This document shows positions 21,527 through 29,482 of a stretch of 38,598 nt of DNA, piece after piece. Position numbers and translations under genes: made by a program. How positions within the stretch are numbered: position 1 is the stretch's first letter; each line of letters opens with the position of its first letter. A model generated the notes under the pieces. The model was not told the origin of the DNA. It made no database searches and saw only the letters and a program-made list of their open reading frames with translations. The stretch covers positions 1 to 38,598 of the IMG/VR virus record IMGVR_UViG_3300039309_000130, one strand, 5' to 3'. The stretch comes from a virus.

Positions 21527-21657
21527 TGCACTTCCAACGAACGGCGAACAATGTTAGCAACAGCGGAACTCTCAAAAGTTGCCTAGAACAGCCTACGAAT
21601 CCCCAACGTCGCGCAACTCCAGGGCGCGACGAAACGACGGAAAGGTGCGCAGCGTGA
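21526..21657 (+). CDS. Small coupled ORF ending in a hairpin-encoded tail (43 aa)
   Basis: ATG overlaps the previous stop by one base and the stop overlaps GTG 21654 of the next gene (GTGA). The first 27 residues (MHFQRTANNVSNSGTLKSCL) are unlike anything I know; the last 17 (RRATPGRDETTERCAA) are a family 1 product, almost the same as the end of the 11621-11791 ORF. Both ORFs look like leftovers that keep ribosomes moving across an inserted hairpin. Confidence 0.45.
   Translation: MHFQRTANNVSNSGTLKSCLEQPTNPQRRATPGRDETTERCAA
21607..21631 (+). repeat. Dispersed hairpin family 1, copy 9
   Basis: CGTCGCGC with GCGCGACG around AACTCCAGG, preceded by GAATCCCCAA and followed by AAACG, the full consensus in reverse orientation. 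Confidence 0.95.
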
Positions 21658-22178
21658 GTCAGCAGGACGTATACAGTAGCGGCTTCACTCCCACTCAAAC
21701 AGTGGAACTGCAATCGATGTTCCAAAAGTGCGGGTTTCAGGGAGCGGAATGGATCGATATCCCCCAGTATTTGATGTACACGACACAGTTGACGACCAGT
21801 CAATTACTGGTTGGGGAAAAACAGTCAGTAGGAAGCTCAGACGGCGCAGATTTCTACTTGCGCAGGATTCAAGGCATCAACATGGGGACCGTCTCGGCTC
21901 CCCAGGTGTGGACTCGGATCAAGATGCCGAACGGCCATTATCTGCAATCTGGCAATTCCGCCAACTCGGCTTTTTCGGGGTTAACCGGTAGTCAGGCCGG
22001 AACCCTTACGCCTGGACCGTTAGGGCTCATCAAACCCGAAGTCCACTGTCCGGCAGGATCTAACTTTACGATTGATCTGCTGAACGTCACCAATACGTTC
22101 AACTCGCCCGGTTCCAGCATCACAGTGTCGCTGATTTTTGAAGGAGTTTATAGATTTCGACTGGAGAAAGCATGTTAA
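21654..22178 (+). CDS. Jelly-roll-like structural protein, paralog 1 (174 aa)
   Basis: GTG 21654 has AAAGG nine bases upstream and overlaps the previous stop. The sequence contains GADFYLRRIQG near residue 65, then a strand with KMPNGHYL, a strand-rich stretch, PEVHCPAGSNFTIDLLNVTN and SLIFEGVYRFRLE near the end. The same order (D-A-D-F-x-x-R, an aromatic strand with a glycine turn, a hydrophobic strand pair, P-x-x-S, D-L, and a final F-x-G-x-K/Y-R-F) occurs in the next three genes. It is probably one of a set of duplicated beta-sandwich virion proteins. Confidence 0.6.
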   Translation: MSQQDVYSSGFTPTQTVELQSMFQKCGFQGAEWIDIPQYLMYTTQLTTSQLLVGEKQSVGSSDGADFYLRRIQGINMGTVSAPQVWTRIKMPNGHYLQSGNSANSAFSGLTGSQAGTLTPGPLGLIKPEVHCPAGSNFTIDLLNVTNTFNSPGSSITVSLIFEGVYRFRLEKAC

Positions 22179-22747
22179 CCGGGGATTCCGTCCTTTTGCG
22201 CGGCCCTGGAGTTGCCGCGCGGAGGAATAATGTCGAGAATTCTAAAGCCACGCTTCGTCCATCCGGCGTGCTTCCATCCAGCACGAATAAAGCAGCGGCC
22301 GCGATCGCGCTTCCGACCATCCTGACCACGAACCCACTCGCCCCACGCTGGCGGATGGATTCATCGAATCCAGAGGAAACGCCAGATGGCTACCGGGATC
22401 AGTTTTTCCAGTATTCGATGAATTTCACCATCGCGGCCAACATCTTCGCGCAGGGGCTTTTCATTATTTTGGACCGAGATGCAGACTTCATTTTGAGGCA
22501 GATCGAAGCGCAAGCCTACATTCCTGGCATACCAAACGGAGCCAACGGCGCCTACCGGATACGCGACAGCTTCGGGAACCCTCTGAGTGACGACCTGGTC
22601 TTACAGGAAGTGCAAGGGCCAATGTTCCCCGATTTGTGGTTACCAGGTGGATCGCGGGTGTTTCTTGATTACGACAACACGCAACAGGCATTTTCTCAAC
22701 AGATCGCCGTCATTCTGCGGGGTTGCAAGCGCTACAAGGTCAGGTAA
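22172..22747 (+). CDS. Jelly-roll-like structural protein, paralog 2 (191 aa)
   Basis: ATG 22172 (site GGAGAAAGC) overlaps the previous stop. Residues 7-20 (SVLLRGPGVAARRN) come from a family 1 hairpin within the N-terminus. The body has QYSMNFTIAANIFAQGLFII, LDRDADFILRQIEAQ, YRIRDSFGNPLSDDL, a LWLPGGSRVFLDYDN segment and ends AVILRGCKRYKVR. The hairpin adds residues to the protein without breaking the frame. It is paralogous to the flanking genes. Confidence 0.6.
   Translation: MLTGDSVLLRGPGVAARRNNVENSKATLRPSGVLPSSTNKAAAAIALPTILTTNPLAPRWRMDSSNPEETPDGYRDQFFQYSMNFTIAANIFAQGLFIILDRDADFILRQIEAQAYIPGIPNGANGAYRIRDSFGNPLSDDLVLQEVQGPMFPDLWLPGGSRVFLDYDNTQQAFSQQIAVILRGCKRYKVR
22198..22220 (+). repeat. 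Dispersed hairpin family 1, copy 10
   Basis: GCGCGGC with GCCGCGC around CCTGGAGTT. Its right flank is GGAGGAATAATG, a perfect ribosome site and start in another frame; that frame closes after about 30 codons. Confidence 0.9.
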
Positions 22748-23284
22748 ATGAACAGCCACGCTCAACCCTATCCTTACACCCCGAATTACGCGATGTACTC
22801 GCGCGCCCCAGAGGGCTGGCACGATGAGCCCTTCGAATACGTCTTCAACTTTCAGCAGGACTTTCCGGGTGGGACTGCTCCCGCTTCGCAGGCGACGTTT
22901 TTGAACCAGCCTATGCAATTTGACCCGGACGCTGATTTCTATATGCGCGGCATGGCGATTCTTGCCGATTACATCGTGGGGCTCGAAGGTGGAGGGCCGA
23001 TCAACTTCACACTCCGTCTCAAGAATCCGTTTGGCCGCGCCCTAGACAGTTTGGCGATCCCATTGAACGCTTACGCCGCGACGCCTAACTTCGACAACAG
23101 CCCTGTGTTGCAGGGGCCCTGGCAGGCGACACCGTGGTTTCCTGAAATGTATTGTCCGGCCAACTCAGCTCTGTGGGGAGATTTCACGGCGATCACTACG
23201 GGAACGTACTACTCCTTGCACATTTATTTTCAGGGGGTAAAGCGCTTTCAGAACGAACAGTGCAGACCTGGAGACAACTCCTGA
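22748..23284 (+). CDS. Jelly-roll-like structural protein, paralog 3 (178 aa)
   Basis: ATG 22748 directly follows the stop. The signature features are EYVFNFQQDF, QFDPDADFYMRGMAIL, TLRLKNPFGRALDSLAIPLN, ATPWFPEMYCPANSALWGDF and SLHIYFQGVKRFQNEQ. Strand order and spacing match the paralogs on both sides. The tail is short and polar. Probably a capsid-associated or spike-base protein. Confidence 0.6.
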   Translation: MNSHAQPYPYTPNYAMYSRAPEGWHDEPFEYVFNFQQDFPGGTAPASQATFLNQPMQFDPDADFYMRGMAILADYIVGLEGGGPINFTLRLKNPFGRALDSLAIPLNAYAATPNFDNSPVLQGPWQATPWFPEMYCPANSALWGDFTAITTGTYYSLHIYFQGVKRFQNEQCRPGDNS

Positions 23285-24141
23285 TGCAGCAGTTTATCGA
23301 ACGACATCAGGACTACGTGTTGACGGGCATCACCGTCCCACCGAACGGCAATGTCAAGTATAACGTCGCTATGAACAGCGACGCGCCATTTGCTTTGCGC
23401 TGCATGTTGTCCTCCGGTTTCCCCGACACGAATTTAGGGAGGGCAACGTTCGGGTTTGCGATTACTGGCCCAGATGACCAAAGGTATTTCGGCGGCAACG
23501 GTGAACCGCTGAATGGTCTAGATTCCCTTCTGAATCCAGCGTCCCAACCATTTATTTTCTATCCGCAGATGACCTGGCCGAGCAGTACGACCTTGCAAAT
23601 CTCCATCACCGATATCAGCGGAGCCGGCATCAGCAACGCCGTTCTAGTGTTCCGGGGTACCAAACTGTACCAGTTGGGGACTGTCTTTGGACCTGCGTAT
23701 CCACCCCAGTTCAGCGCCTTGAATTTCCGTTATGCTTACTCATTCACCCTCCCTCTAGGCACTACCGGAAGCCCAAGTGTCATAGCCGACCAGCCACTTG
23801 ATATCCACTCCGATGCCGATTTTGTGGTCCGGTTGTGTTCGGGCATGATAACCGCCGGGGACGGCTTCACGCCGACCGGATGGGATTGTAAACTGAGAGA
23901 CCAATACGGCAAAGTGTTTTCGAGTGACTGGGTTCCGTTGCAGTTGCTTTTTCCCCAAGGTCTCCAATTGCCGTCTAGCTACAGCGGTAACGGGCTTACA
24001 CAGCCGGATGTGACGATCTATCCAGAGATCTATCTGCCCAAAAGCACGCAGCTCTTGCTCGACTTGAGACGAACCAGCGGAACGCAGAATACGACCATCG
24101 TTCTCGTTTTGCATGGCGCGAAAATCTTTGAGGCAAACTGA
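23284..24141 (+). CDS. Jelly-roll-like structural protein with two domains, paralogs 4 and 5 (285 aa)
   Basis: ATG 23284 overlaps the previous stop. The first half (residues 1-140) shows VKYNVAMNSDAPFALRCMLS, FIFYPQMTWPSSTTLQISIT and VLVFRGTKLYQLG. The second (residues 150-285) shows YAYSFTLPL, DIHSDADFVVRLCSG, WDCKLRDQYGKVFSSDW, IYPEIYLPKSTQLLLDLRRT and VLVLHGAKIFEAN. Each half repeats the pattern of the single-domain paralogs upstream, so this is a fused duplication. It ends three bases before the next ATG. Confidence 0.6.
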   Translation: MQQFIERHQDYVLTGITVPPNGNVKYNVAMNSDAPFALRCMLSSGFPDTNLGRATFGFAITGPDDQRYFGGNGEPLNGLDSLLNPASQPFIFYPQMTWPSSTTLQISITDISGAGISNAVLVFRGTKLYQLGTVFGPAYPPQFSALNFRYAYSFTLPLGTTGSPSVIADQPLDIHSDADFVVRLCSGMITAGDGFTPTGWDCKLRDQYGKVFSSDWVPLQLLFPQGLQLPSSYSGNGLTQPDVTIYPEIYLPKSTQLLLDLRRTSGTQNTTIVLVLHGAKIFEAN

Positions 24142-24143
24142 TT

Positions 24144-24431
24144 ATGGCTGATGTTTTGGCGCTTTCCTCGACGGTCGAACAAGGTCAGAGACCTGACGGC
24201 GTGCGCGCGCTGGATCGTATGCTCTGCCGTAGATGTGGAGCAAACCCGGCGCGAGATTCGAAAGTCGCATTGGTCCGCGTCAACGAAAAGGGAGTGCCCG
24301 GTATTTGGGAATGCGCGCCCTACTGCATCCCTGACAGGTTATCGCTTCAGAAGCGCGAACGCGGAAGGGTCGCAACCCGTCGAGACACCCGAGAGGAGCG
24401 CCAACGCATAACAAAATGGAAGACGAGATGA
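24144..24431 (+). CDS. Zinc-binding protein with repeat-encoded N-terminus (95 aa)
   Basis: ATG 24144. Residues 3-25 (DVLALSSTVEQGQRPDGVRA) are encoded by a family 2 copy. From residue 27 a genuine domain begins: LCRRCGANPARDSKVALVR, later WECAPYC, two Cys pairs of a small zinc ribbon. The C-terminus is basic (KRERGRVATRRDTREERQRI). The original start may have been nearer residue 26 (MLCRRC). The stop overlaps the next ATG. Confidence 0.55.
   Translation: MADVLALSSTVEQGQRPDGVRALDRMLCRRCGANPARDSKVALVRVNEKGVPGIWECAPYCIPDRLSLQKRERGRVATRRDTREERQRITKWKTR
24153..24218 (+). repeat. Repeat family 2 copy
   Basis: GTTTTGGCGCTTTCCTC at the left and CCTGACGGCGTGCGCGCGCT at the right, with an internal GGTC-AGA-GACC hairpin. 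The closest match is the minus copy at 32949-33018. Confidence 0.75.
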
Positions 24432-24565
24432 CGGTGGACGAACTGATTGACGTCTTGGAAGAGCTGGACGACGACGAGCTGTTGACGCTCAGAGCCGCGA
24501 TCGACGAGGAAATAGCCGAGAGGGACGAACCGATCGACTTTGACGACGAGGACGCCTTCGAATGA
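24428..24565 (+). CDS. Small very acidic protein (45 aa)
   Basis: ATG 24428 overlaps the previous stop; an in-frame ATG at 24416 would add four residues. The sequence (MTVDELIDVLEELDDDELLT, then an EEIAERDEP helix and an FDDEDAFE end) is about 45 percent Asp/Glu, and the stop overlaps ATG 24562. Such acidic peptides can mimic DNA or act as small adaptors, but no role is shown. Confidence 0.5.
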   Translation: MTVDELIDVLEELDDDELLTLRAAIDEEIAERDEPIDFDDEDAFE

Positions 24566-25047
24566 ACCTGAACCCCCAGCAACTACGGGCTATCTATCGG
24601 GACTGGTGGCCGCAATACAATCCCAATTCTGTAGCGTTGCTTGAAGGGATCAACCGATCTCATTGCTATGTTCCCAGGTTTTTCGTCGCGCCTTCAGGTG
24701 GGAACCTTTCGCAAAACGTTCAGGCTCCTCAGTCCTATGTCAATTTCGTCCTCGAAATTCCGCCCGGGTCTTTCGTCTACGGTTTCTACCATGGGTCGAT
24801 TCAGAACTTCACCATGCAGGTCACGGATTTGGGGCTCGGGTACAAGTGGTTCAACACGCCGATTCCCGATTCCGTGTTTCTCAGCGACCCCGGCGGACCC
24901 TACCTGCTTCCGGCTCCCTACCCCGTCATGTCGCCTGGCACGCTGTTCTTTGAGTTCTACTCGACTGTGGCCCTGGGGGGATCGTCTACCAACTTGGCCA
25001 TGACGGTCGGGGTGGCTGTGCCTGTGGAGGCTGTTTACCATGGCTAG
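24562..25047 (+). CDS. Beta-rich structural protein (161 aa)
   Basis: ATG 24562 overlaps the previous stop. The protein has MNLNPQQLRAIYRDWWPQYN at the start, FVLEIPPGSFVYGFYHGS, FTMQVTDLGLGYKWF, and TLFFEFYSTVALGG and LAMTVGVAVPVEAVYHG at the end. This is a strand-rich virion-type protein, different from the DADF paralogs but lying in the same cluster. The next gene's ATG (25040) is inside its end. Confidence 0.5.
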   Translation: MNLNPQQLRAIYRDWWPQYNPNSVALLEGINRSHCYVPRFFVAPSGGNLSQNVQAPQSYVNFVLEIPPGSFVYGFYHGSIQNFTMQVTDLGLGYKWFNTPIPDSVFLSDPGGPYLLPAPYPVMSPGTLFFEFYSTVALGGSSTNLAMTVGVAVPVEAVYHG

Positions 25048-26101
25048 CTTTGGGCGATTGTGCGTTTCGTCGCGCCCTGGAGTTGCGCGACGTGGGGGAT
25101 TTTTGACCTGGTTGCAACGAGCGCTGCTGGCGATCGCCAGTATCGTCTTATTTGCAGGTGTGGGGCTTGACGTCAACGCGTTTTTGAGCGATGCTGCAGG
25201 AATGACCTACACGGGAGGGAAGAACGGATCAGGGACCTACCAACGTATCATCAACCTGATGCCACCGCACCGGGTTTACATCGAGCCTTTCTTGGGCGGC
25301 GGGGCTATCTTCCGGCTGAAGCGGCCCGCTGAAGTAAACATCGGCCTAGATTTGAACCCCGACGTAATCGCCGGTTTTGCAGGCAGAAACGCCGGATGTG
25401 ACGCTGTCGGCCGATACCGGCAGAAACAGTGGCACTCGATTACCGTCGAATCGAACGCTAGAGGCCTGCAGCAAGGAAATGGCGGGTGTGCGGCGAACCG
25501 CATCGAATTGGCCGATGCAAGTACCTTCTTGAAGTCCTACCCGTGGCATGGCGACGAACTGGTCTACTGCGACCCGCCCTACCTGCTTTCCACGCGGAAG
25601 ACCCTCCGGGACGCTTATCCCTGCGAAATGCGCGACGTCGACCATCGCGAGTTCCTGCGATGCATCCGGACAGTGGGCCGGAAGGCCATGGTCATCATTT
25701 CGGGCTACATGTCACCGATGTATGCTGGGGTGCTGCAGGACTGGAATTTGGTCCAATTTCAAGCCGTGACGCGTGGCGGCACCCTGGCGACGGAATCGCT
25801 GTGGTTTAACTTTCCGGAGCCGACCGTCCTGCACGACTACAGCTACCTAGGAAAGGATTACCGGGAGCGGGAGCGGATCAAGCGCAAGAAGCTCGCTTGG
25901 GTAAATCGTCTGGCCAAGATGCCCCGCCTGGAACGGCAGGCACTCTTGGCGGCGTTCAATGAAGTCGGCTCTCGAGGAGACACCGTGGATCCGGGTGTTG
26001 TCGGATCCAACAACGCCCCAATCGCCAATGCGCGATCGCTCACGGCTGGAGCAAACGATGGGGGCCGCACCGCTGGACCAAACGATGGGGCACGGGTATG
26101 A
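25040..26101 (+). CDS. DNA adenine methylase (Dam type), possibly fused to a membrane leader
   Basis: The methylase domain begins at residue 55 (ATG 25202, MTYTGGKNGSGTYQRIINLM). It shows PHRVYIEPFLGGGAIF (the AdoMet-binding FxGxG), NIGLDLNPDV, and YCDPPYLLSTR (catalytic DPPY near residue 178), then VIISGYMSPMY. This is the D12 class family that methylates the N6 of adenine, usually in GATC. It could protect viral DNA from host restriction. Residues 1-54 carry a family 1 hairpin product (SSRPGVARRGG) and a membrane-like segment (LLAIASIVLFAGVGL), so ATG 25202 may be the real start. The C-terminus (TAGANDGGRTAGPNDG) is degenerate. Confidence 0.85.
   Translation: MASFGRLCVSSRPGVARRGGFLTWLQRALLAIASIVLFAGVGLDVNAFLSDAAGMTYTGGKNGSGTYQRIINLMPPHRVYIEPFLGGGAIFRLKRPAEVNIGLDLNPDVIAGFAGRNAGCDAVGRYRQKQWHSITVESNARGLQQGNGGCAANRIELADASTFLKSYPWHGDELVYCDPPYLLSTRKTLRDAYPCEMRDVDHREFLRCIRTVGRKAMVIISGYMSPMYAGVLQDWNLVQFQAVTRGGTLATESLWFNFPEPTVLHDYSYLGKDYRERERIKRKKLAWVNRLAKMPRLERQALLAAFNEVGSRGDTVDPGVVGSNNAPIANARSLTAGANDGGRTAGPNDGARV
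25068..25092 (+). repeat. Dispersed hairpin family 1, copy 11
   Basis: CGTCGCGC with GCGCGACG around CCTGGAGTT, flanked by TTT and TGGGGGATT: the full consensus. It is in the N-terminus of the methylase frame. Confidence 0.95.
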
Positions 26102-26325
26102 AAATAGGCGACGAAGTCGAAGTCCTCTACTCCGGCGAATGGATCGCAGGCAAGATACAGGGCCAGCAGAACGCCGAATCCAACCTAAAGAACGCCCCGG
26201 CCAGGCTCTTCACGGTCCTAACCGAAAAGGGAATGGTCATGGGGGTCGCGGTCGAACACGGGAACGTTCGAGCTCTCCAGCGCCCTGCAACTCCAGGGCA
26301 GGGCGAAACGGCGGAAAGGTCATAG
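26098..26325 (+). CDS. Small SH3-like protein with hairpin-encoded tail (75 aa)
   Basis: ATG 26098 overlaps the previous stop. Residues 1-60 (MKIGDEVEVLYSGEWIAGKI, then LFTVLTEKGMVMGVAVEHGN) read as a small SH3 or Tudor barrel. Residues 62-75 (QRPATPGQGETAERS) come from a family 1 hairpin. It resembles the gene at 1324 in layout, though sequence identity is low. The role is unknown. Confidence 0.55.
   Translation: MKIGDEVEVLYSGEWIAGKIQGQQNAESNLKNAPARLFTVLTEKGMVMGVAVEHGNVRALQRPATPGQGETAERS
26281..26305 (+). repeat. Dispersed hairpin family 1, copy 12
   Basis: CGCCCTGC with GCAGGGCG around AACTCCAGG, followed by AAACGGCGGAAAGG. The stem sequence is shared with copy 18 (35260). Confidence 0.92.
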
Positions 26326-26327
26326 GT

Positions 26328-26942
26328 ATGGATCTAAAAGCAGGCGATCAAACAGCTCTCATCCGTCTCAGGTCCGGCAGACAACAAACCGGCCCATCGG
26401 AAAAAGGGCCCATGCGCCCCGACGCGAGGGATCTCTACAACAACGCCGGCAACTCCCTCGCCAATCCCTACAACGGAACTTACCCTTGGGTTACCCCTCC
26501 CCAGGCGGCAACGCAGATTTCCCGGCGCGGAACAATTGCGGCGCCAGCTTACGGGGTCCAAGCCCTGATCACGTCTTTCCAGGTGCCTCAGGCCATGGAA
26601 GCCGTTATTACACATATAATCTGCAAATTTGACGGCTCTGGGTTCGTACAAGCCTCTGGGGCCGTAATCTGGACCATTGATATCAACCGGCCCCTGGGAG
26701 CGGCCTCACAGGGCTATAATCCGCCGGATTTTGGGTCGATCATCACTCAGTTGGGGGATTTCCTGACTTTTCCGTTCCCTGTGCCGGGTGGAATCCGGCT
26801 ATCTGAACGCGACACTATCCGGTTCAAGGTGACCACGGCTAATCCGGTTGGGATCGGGGCTCCCAACTACATTACGGCTATGGCCCTTGGATGGTACTAC
26901 CCGGTAAAACTGGCATTTCCGATTCAGAATTTTGGGGGCTGA
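26328..26942 (+). CDS. Beta-rich structural protein (204 aa)
   Basis: Starts at ATG 26328, two bases after the previous stop. The N-terminal 55 residues are polar and disordered-looking. The rest is strand-rich: VQALITSFQVPQAMEAVITH, GAVIWTIDINRPLGAAS, FPFPVPGGIRLSERDTIRF and YITAMALGWYYPVKLAF at the end. Pattern and context suggest a capsid or spike component. No family is recognised. Confidence 0.5.
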   Translation: MDLKAGDQTALIRLRSGRQQTGPSEKGPMRPDARDLYNNAGNSLANPYNGTYPWVTPPQAATQISRRGTIAAPAYGVQALITSFQVPQAMEAVITHIICKFDGSGFVQASGAVIWTIDINRPLGAASQGYNPPDFGSIITQLGDFLTFPFPVPGGIRLSERDTIRFKVTTANPVGIGAPNYITAMALGWYYPVKLAFPIQNFGG

Positions 26943-26947
26943 TCTTT

Positions 26948-27012
26948 ATGTTGGTGCTCTTTTTAGGTTTGTGTCGCTGGCTGCGCCTCTCCCGCGTTCG
27001 GGCGCTGAATGA
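26948..27012 (+). repeat. Repeat family 2 copy
   Basis: CTTTATGTTGGTGCTCTTTTT at the left, CCCGCGTTCGGGCGCTGAAT at the right; GCGCC and GGCGC pair around the latter half. It is intergenic on the plus strand. Confidence 0.8.
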
Positions 27013-27166
27013 TCCAATCGCCCTTCACCGGCCTCCAGGTGATTCCCGCGCCGTCGAGGATACCATCGGAAACGATCACTTCCGTTTTGTTGTAAATGAA
27101 ACCGACGTGTTCCCATTTTCCGGCGATTTTCGCGAAGACCTGGTTAACAACGGTCATTCCTCCCAC
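26963..27166 (-). CDS. Possible antisense gene within the structural operon (67 aa)
   Basis: The minus frame starts GTG 27166 or ATG 27157 and reads VVNQVFAKIAGKWEHVGFIY, NKTEVIVSDGILDGAGITWR and GDWIIQRPN, plausible globular protein sequence, whereas the plus-strand reading of the same stretch looks random. It ends inside a family 2 copy. If real, it is a single minus gene among 20 kb of plus genes; it may be a cargo gene that arrived with the repeat. Otherwise the 270 bases between 26942 and 27215 hold no gene. Confidence 0.35.
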   Translation of the reverse strand: MGGMTVVNQVFAKIAGKWEHVGFIYNKTEVIVSDGILDGAGITWRPVKGDWIIQRPNAGEAQPATQT

Positions 27167-27214
27167 TGTTACTCAGATCGAGCACGCCGTCAAGGTCCAG
27201 TACGAACCAGCCTC

Positions 27215-28180
27215 GTGAAAAGCGCCAAAAACATAAGCATTGGCCTACTCTTAGCATCAACTCTAGCCGCCCAAGTAATCTACCAGGCTACAGCCCCAAC
27301 GTCTCAGACCTTCAATAACATCAACCCCAGGGACAACGCCTTCACGGTCATGTACAACTACTCAGGTTCAGGTACTTTTTCAATCGAGCTGGACTGCGCT
27401 GCGGATGCGACGGTGGCGGGAGGGACGCCGACTCCGGGAAGCTTCTCGGCGTGCACGCCGACGACGGGAACCAACCCGAGCACTACCCCCAATTTCGGGT
27501 ACATCACCTTCATCGGTTATAAGCCTTGGATCAAGCTGAATCTCAAGGCTATTTCATCAGGCAATATGACGGCTCTGACAACCGGTTTTGCGCCGGCTGA
27601 TCCCGAAGGCGGCGGATCGGGAGGATGCGCCGGAACGTCTACGACTCCCTGCATTGTGGCGGGTCCTAATACACCAGGAACCGCATCGACCAAAAACCCG
27701 GTTCAGGTCGCAGGGAACGACGGAACGAACGTCCGCGCGATCGCGACAGACACATCTGGCCGGTCTAACGTTGTGGGTACCGCGGCGATCGGCTCCCCTG
27801 AATCCGGTAACCCCGTACCGATAGCGAATGTGGACGGCTCCAATAACATCATCGTCCCCACGTACTGCAATCTAAGTGCACCGGTTTCGCTGACAACTTC
27901 CGGTCTCACTCAGCTCGTGGCCTTATCTATAGGCCTGACGGTACGAATCTGCAATATCTCGGTTTCGTTTGCCAGCGCCGTCGATTTTCAGCTCGAGTAT
28001 GGAACGGGTTCAGCCTGTGGAACCGGGACAACCGCCATCACTGGGGTTTATAAATCGATTCTGACTATTGCTCTGGACTTCAATTCAGGGACGTTGAATG
28101 GAATCGCATCGAATGCGCTGTGCGCGAACCTGGGGGCGTCGGTCGTCGGAGGTGGGGTAGTTAATTATGGCCTCTTTTAA
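27215..28180 (+). CDS. Exported fibre-like protein with signal peptide (321 aa)
   Basis: The GTG at 27215 begins MKSAKNISIGLLLASTLAAQ, a typical Sec signal peptide; the open frame extends upstream through a repeat and poor sequence. The mature protein is Ser/Thr/Gly-rich and strand-rich (NAFTVMYNYSGSGTFSIELD, FGYITFIGYKPWIKLNLKAI), with VQVAGNDGTNVRAIATDTSG, a pattern common in phage tail or fibre proteins. The end (GVYKSILTIALDFNSGTLNG) is also fibre-like. Export of fibre proteins is unusual for tailed phages. Confidence 0.6.
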   Translation: MKSAKNISIGLLLASTLAAQVIYQATAPTSQTFNNINPRDNAFTVMYNYSGSGTFSIELDCAADATVAGGTPTPGSFSACTPTTGTNPSTTPNFGYITFIGYKPWIKLNLKAISSGNMTALTTGFAPADPEGGGSGGCAGTSTTPCIVAGPNTPGTASTKNPVQVAGNDGTNVRAIATDTSGRSNVVGTAAIGSPESGNPVPIANVDGSNNIIVPTYCNLSAPVSLTTSGLTQLVALSIGLTVRICNISVSFASAVDFQLEYGTGSACGTGTTAITGVYKSILTIALDFNSGTLNGIASNALCANLGASVVGGGVVNYGLF

Positions 28181-28195
28181 GGGAATTGCTAGCGC

Positions 28196-28924
28196 ATGAA
28201 AATAGCATTCCGCATCATCACCGGAATACTGTTGGCCTTCGCCATACTCTGTGGTTCAGGCATAGCACCATCGGCCTACAACCTGATCCAGGCAAACGGC
28301 TCTTCGGCGGCTATTGGATCAACGCTGAATTTTGCGAACGCAACCGGGGTCACGTGGTCCTGTTCGACTAGCGGCGTCGTCACCACCTGCCAGGCCAGTG
28401 CATCAGGCAGCGGAACAGCTCTGTCAAACTACGCCCAGTCGTTCTCGTCGGTGACTTCGGTGATCCTGACTGACAACGCGGGAACCACGTCAAAAATCGC
28501 CGCTTGCTACGACAATGCTTCCCCGCCCAATCTGATCATCCCGTCCAACATCGCCGTCACGGATTCCAACAATACGACGGTAACCTTCTCCTCTTCTCAA
28601 TCCGGCACCTGCGTTGTTAACTCATCGGGGGTTTCAACCGGCGGCGGAATCGTTCTCGCTACGCGAACGGCTACGACGACGACCGCGTTCACATCCGCCG
28701 ATTATCTTGTGATCGGCGATACAACCGCCGGAAACTTCACGGCCAGCTTGGAAGCATCCCCGACTTCGGGCCAGATCCATGTCATCAAAAAGAAAGTGGC
28801 AGCCAACATCCTGACCCTTTCAGGCAACGGCAATAACATTGACGGCGCGGCAACCTTCCCCATCACAACTCAATACGAAAGTGTCACCGTGCAGTTTGAC
28901 GGTACCCAATGGTGGATCGAATGA
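28196..28924 (+). CDS. Exported fibre-like protein with signal peptide (242 aa)
   Basis: MKIAFRIITGILLAFAILCG followed by SGIAPSA is a signal peptide or membrane anchor. The body is Ser/Thr-rich. The C-terminal 60 residues (GQIHVIKKKVAANILTLSGN, IDGAATFPI, VTVQFDGTQWWIE) match the end module of many phage tail spikes, where a repeated beta strand pattern ends in D-G-T-x-W-W. It likely binds a host surface structure. Confidence 0.65.
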   Translation: MKIAFRIITGILLAFAILCGSGIAPSAYNLIQANGSSAAIGSTLNFANATGVTWSCSTSGVVTTCQASASGSGTALSNYAQSFSSVTSVILTDNAGTTSKIAACYDNASPPNLIIPSNIAVTDSNNTTVTFSSSQSGTCVVNSSGVSTGGGIVLATRTATTTTAFTSADYLVIGDTTAGNFTASLEASPTSGQIHVIKKKVAANILTLSGNGNNIDGAATFPITTQYESVTVQFDGTQWWIE

Positions 28925-29481
28925 AACATTTGTGGCTTGCTCTGTGGTTTTCGGCTTCAATATCGGCTTCTTACATCCCTTCACCAGCTCCGGGAGGAAC
29001 GGCCGGCGGGAAGTTGTCAGGGACCTATCCGAATCCAGGTCTGATTGCTGCGGTGTGCGATCTGACCGGCTTTAGCGGAACTGATTTTCTTTCGATCTCA
29101 ACTGGGCCGGTTTGCATCGATTCAGGAATAGCTGTACCTGGTGCTTGGACCGATTACTCCGGCACCATAACGACCACTCATCTGAGTGGCGTAACGATAA
29201 CCACGGCGCGATGGCAAAAGGTCGGAAAGACGGTGTATTTGAGAGTCGTCATCACAGCCACTTCGGACGGCACGAACCCTACCTTTTCGCTTCCTGCGGC
29301 GGCGAAAGACACGAACAGTCAACTCGTGTGTTCCTTTGCTACCCTCAGTGTAGTTCTGTCTCCTGCATCCTGCTATTTTTCGACGGCCAGCGTGATGACA
29401 GTGTTCCCGATGGGCTCGGTGACGTTTGTTAATGCGATGACTTACACTATTTTCTTAACCAGTATTTACGAGGGGGCTTGA
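28921..29481 (+). CDS. Exported fibre-like protein (186 aa)
   Basis: ATG 28921 overlaps the previous stop. MKHLWLALWFSASISASYIP is a signal peptide. GGTAGGKLSGTYPNPGLIAA is the well-known A-G-G-D-L-x-G-T-Y-P-N-P module of phage fibre stalks. The C-terminal domain (WQKVGKTVYLRVVITATSDG) is strand-rich and ends TYTIFLTSIYEGA. A host-attachment role is likely. Confidence 0.7.
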   Translation: MKHLWLALWFSASISASYIPSPAPGGTAGGKLSGTYPNPGLIAAVCDLTGFSGTDFLSISTGPVCIDSGIAVPGAWTDYSGTITTTHLSGVTITTARWQKVGKTVYLRVVITATSDGTNPTFSLPAAAKDTNSQLVCSFATLSVVLSPASCYFSTASVMTVFPMGSVTFVNAMTYTIFLTSIYEGA

Positions 29482-29482
29482 T

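Noticed and set aside
25202-25240. Possible P-loop (GGKNGSG)
   Set aside because: It is the conserved Gly-rich N-terminus of Dam-type methylases, followed by the AdoMet motif and DPPY, not an ATPase.
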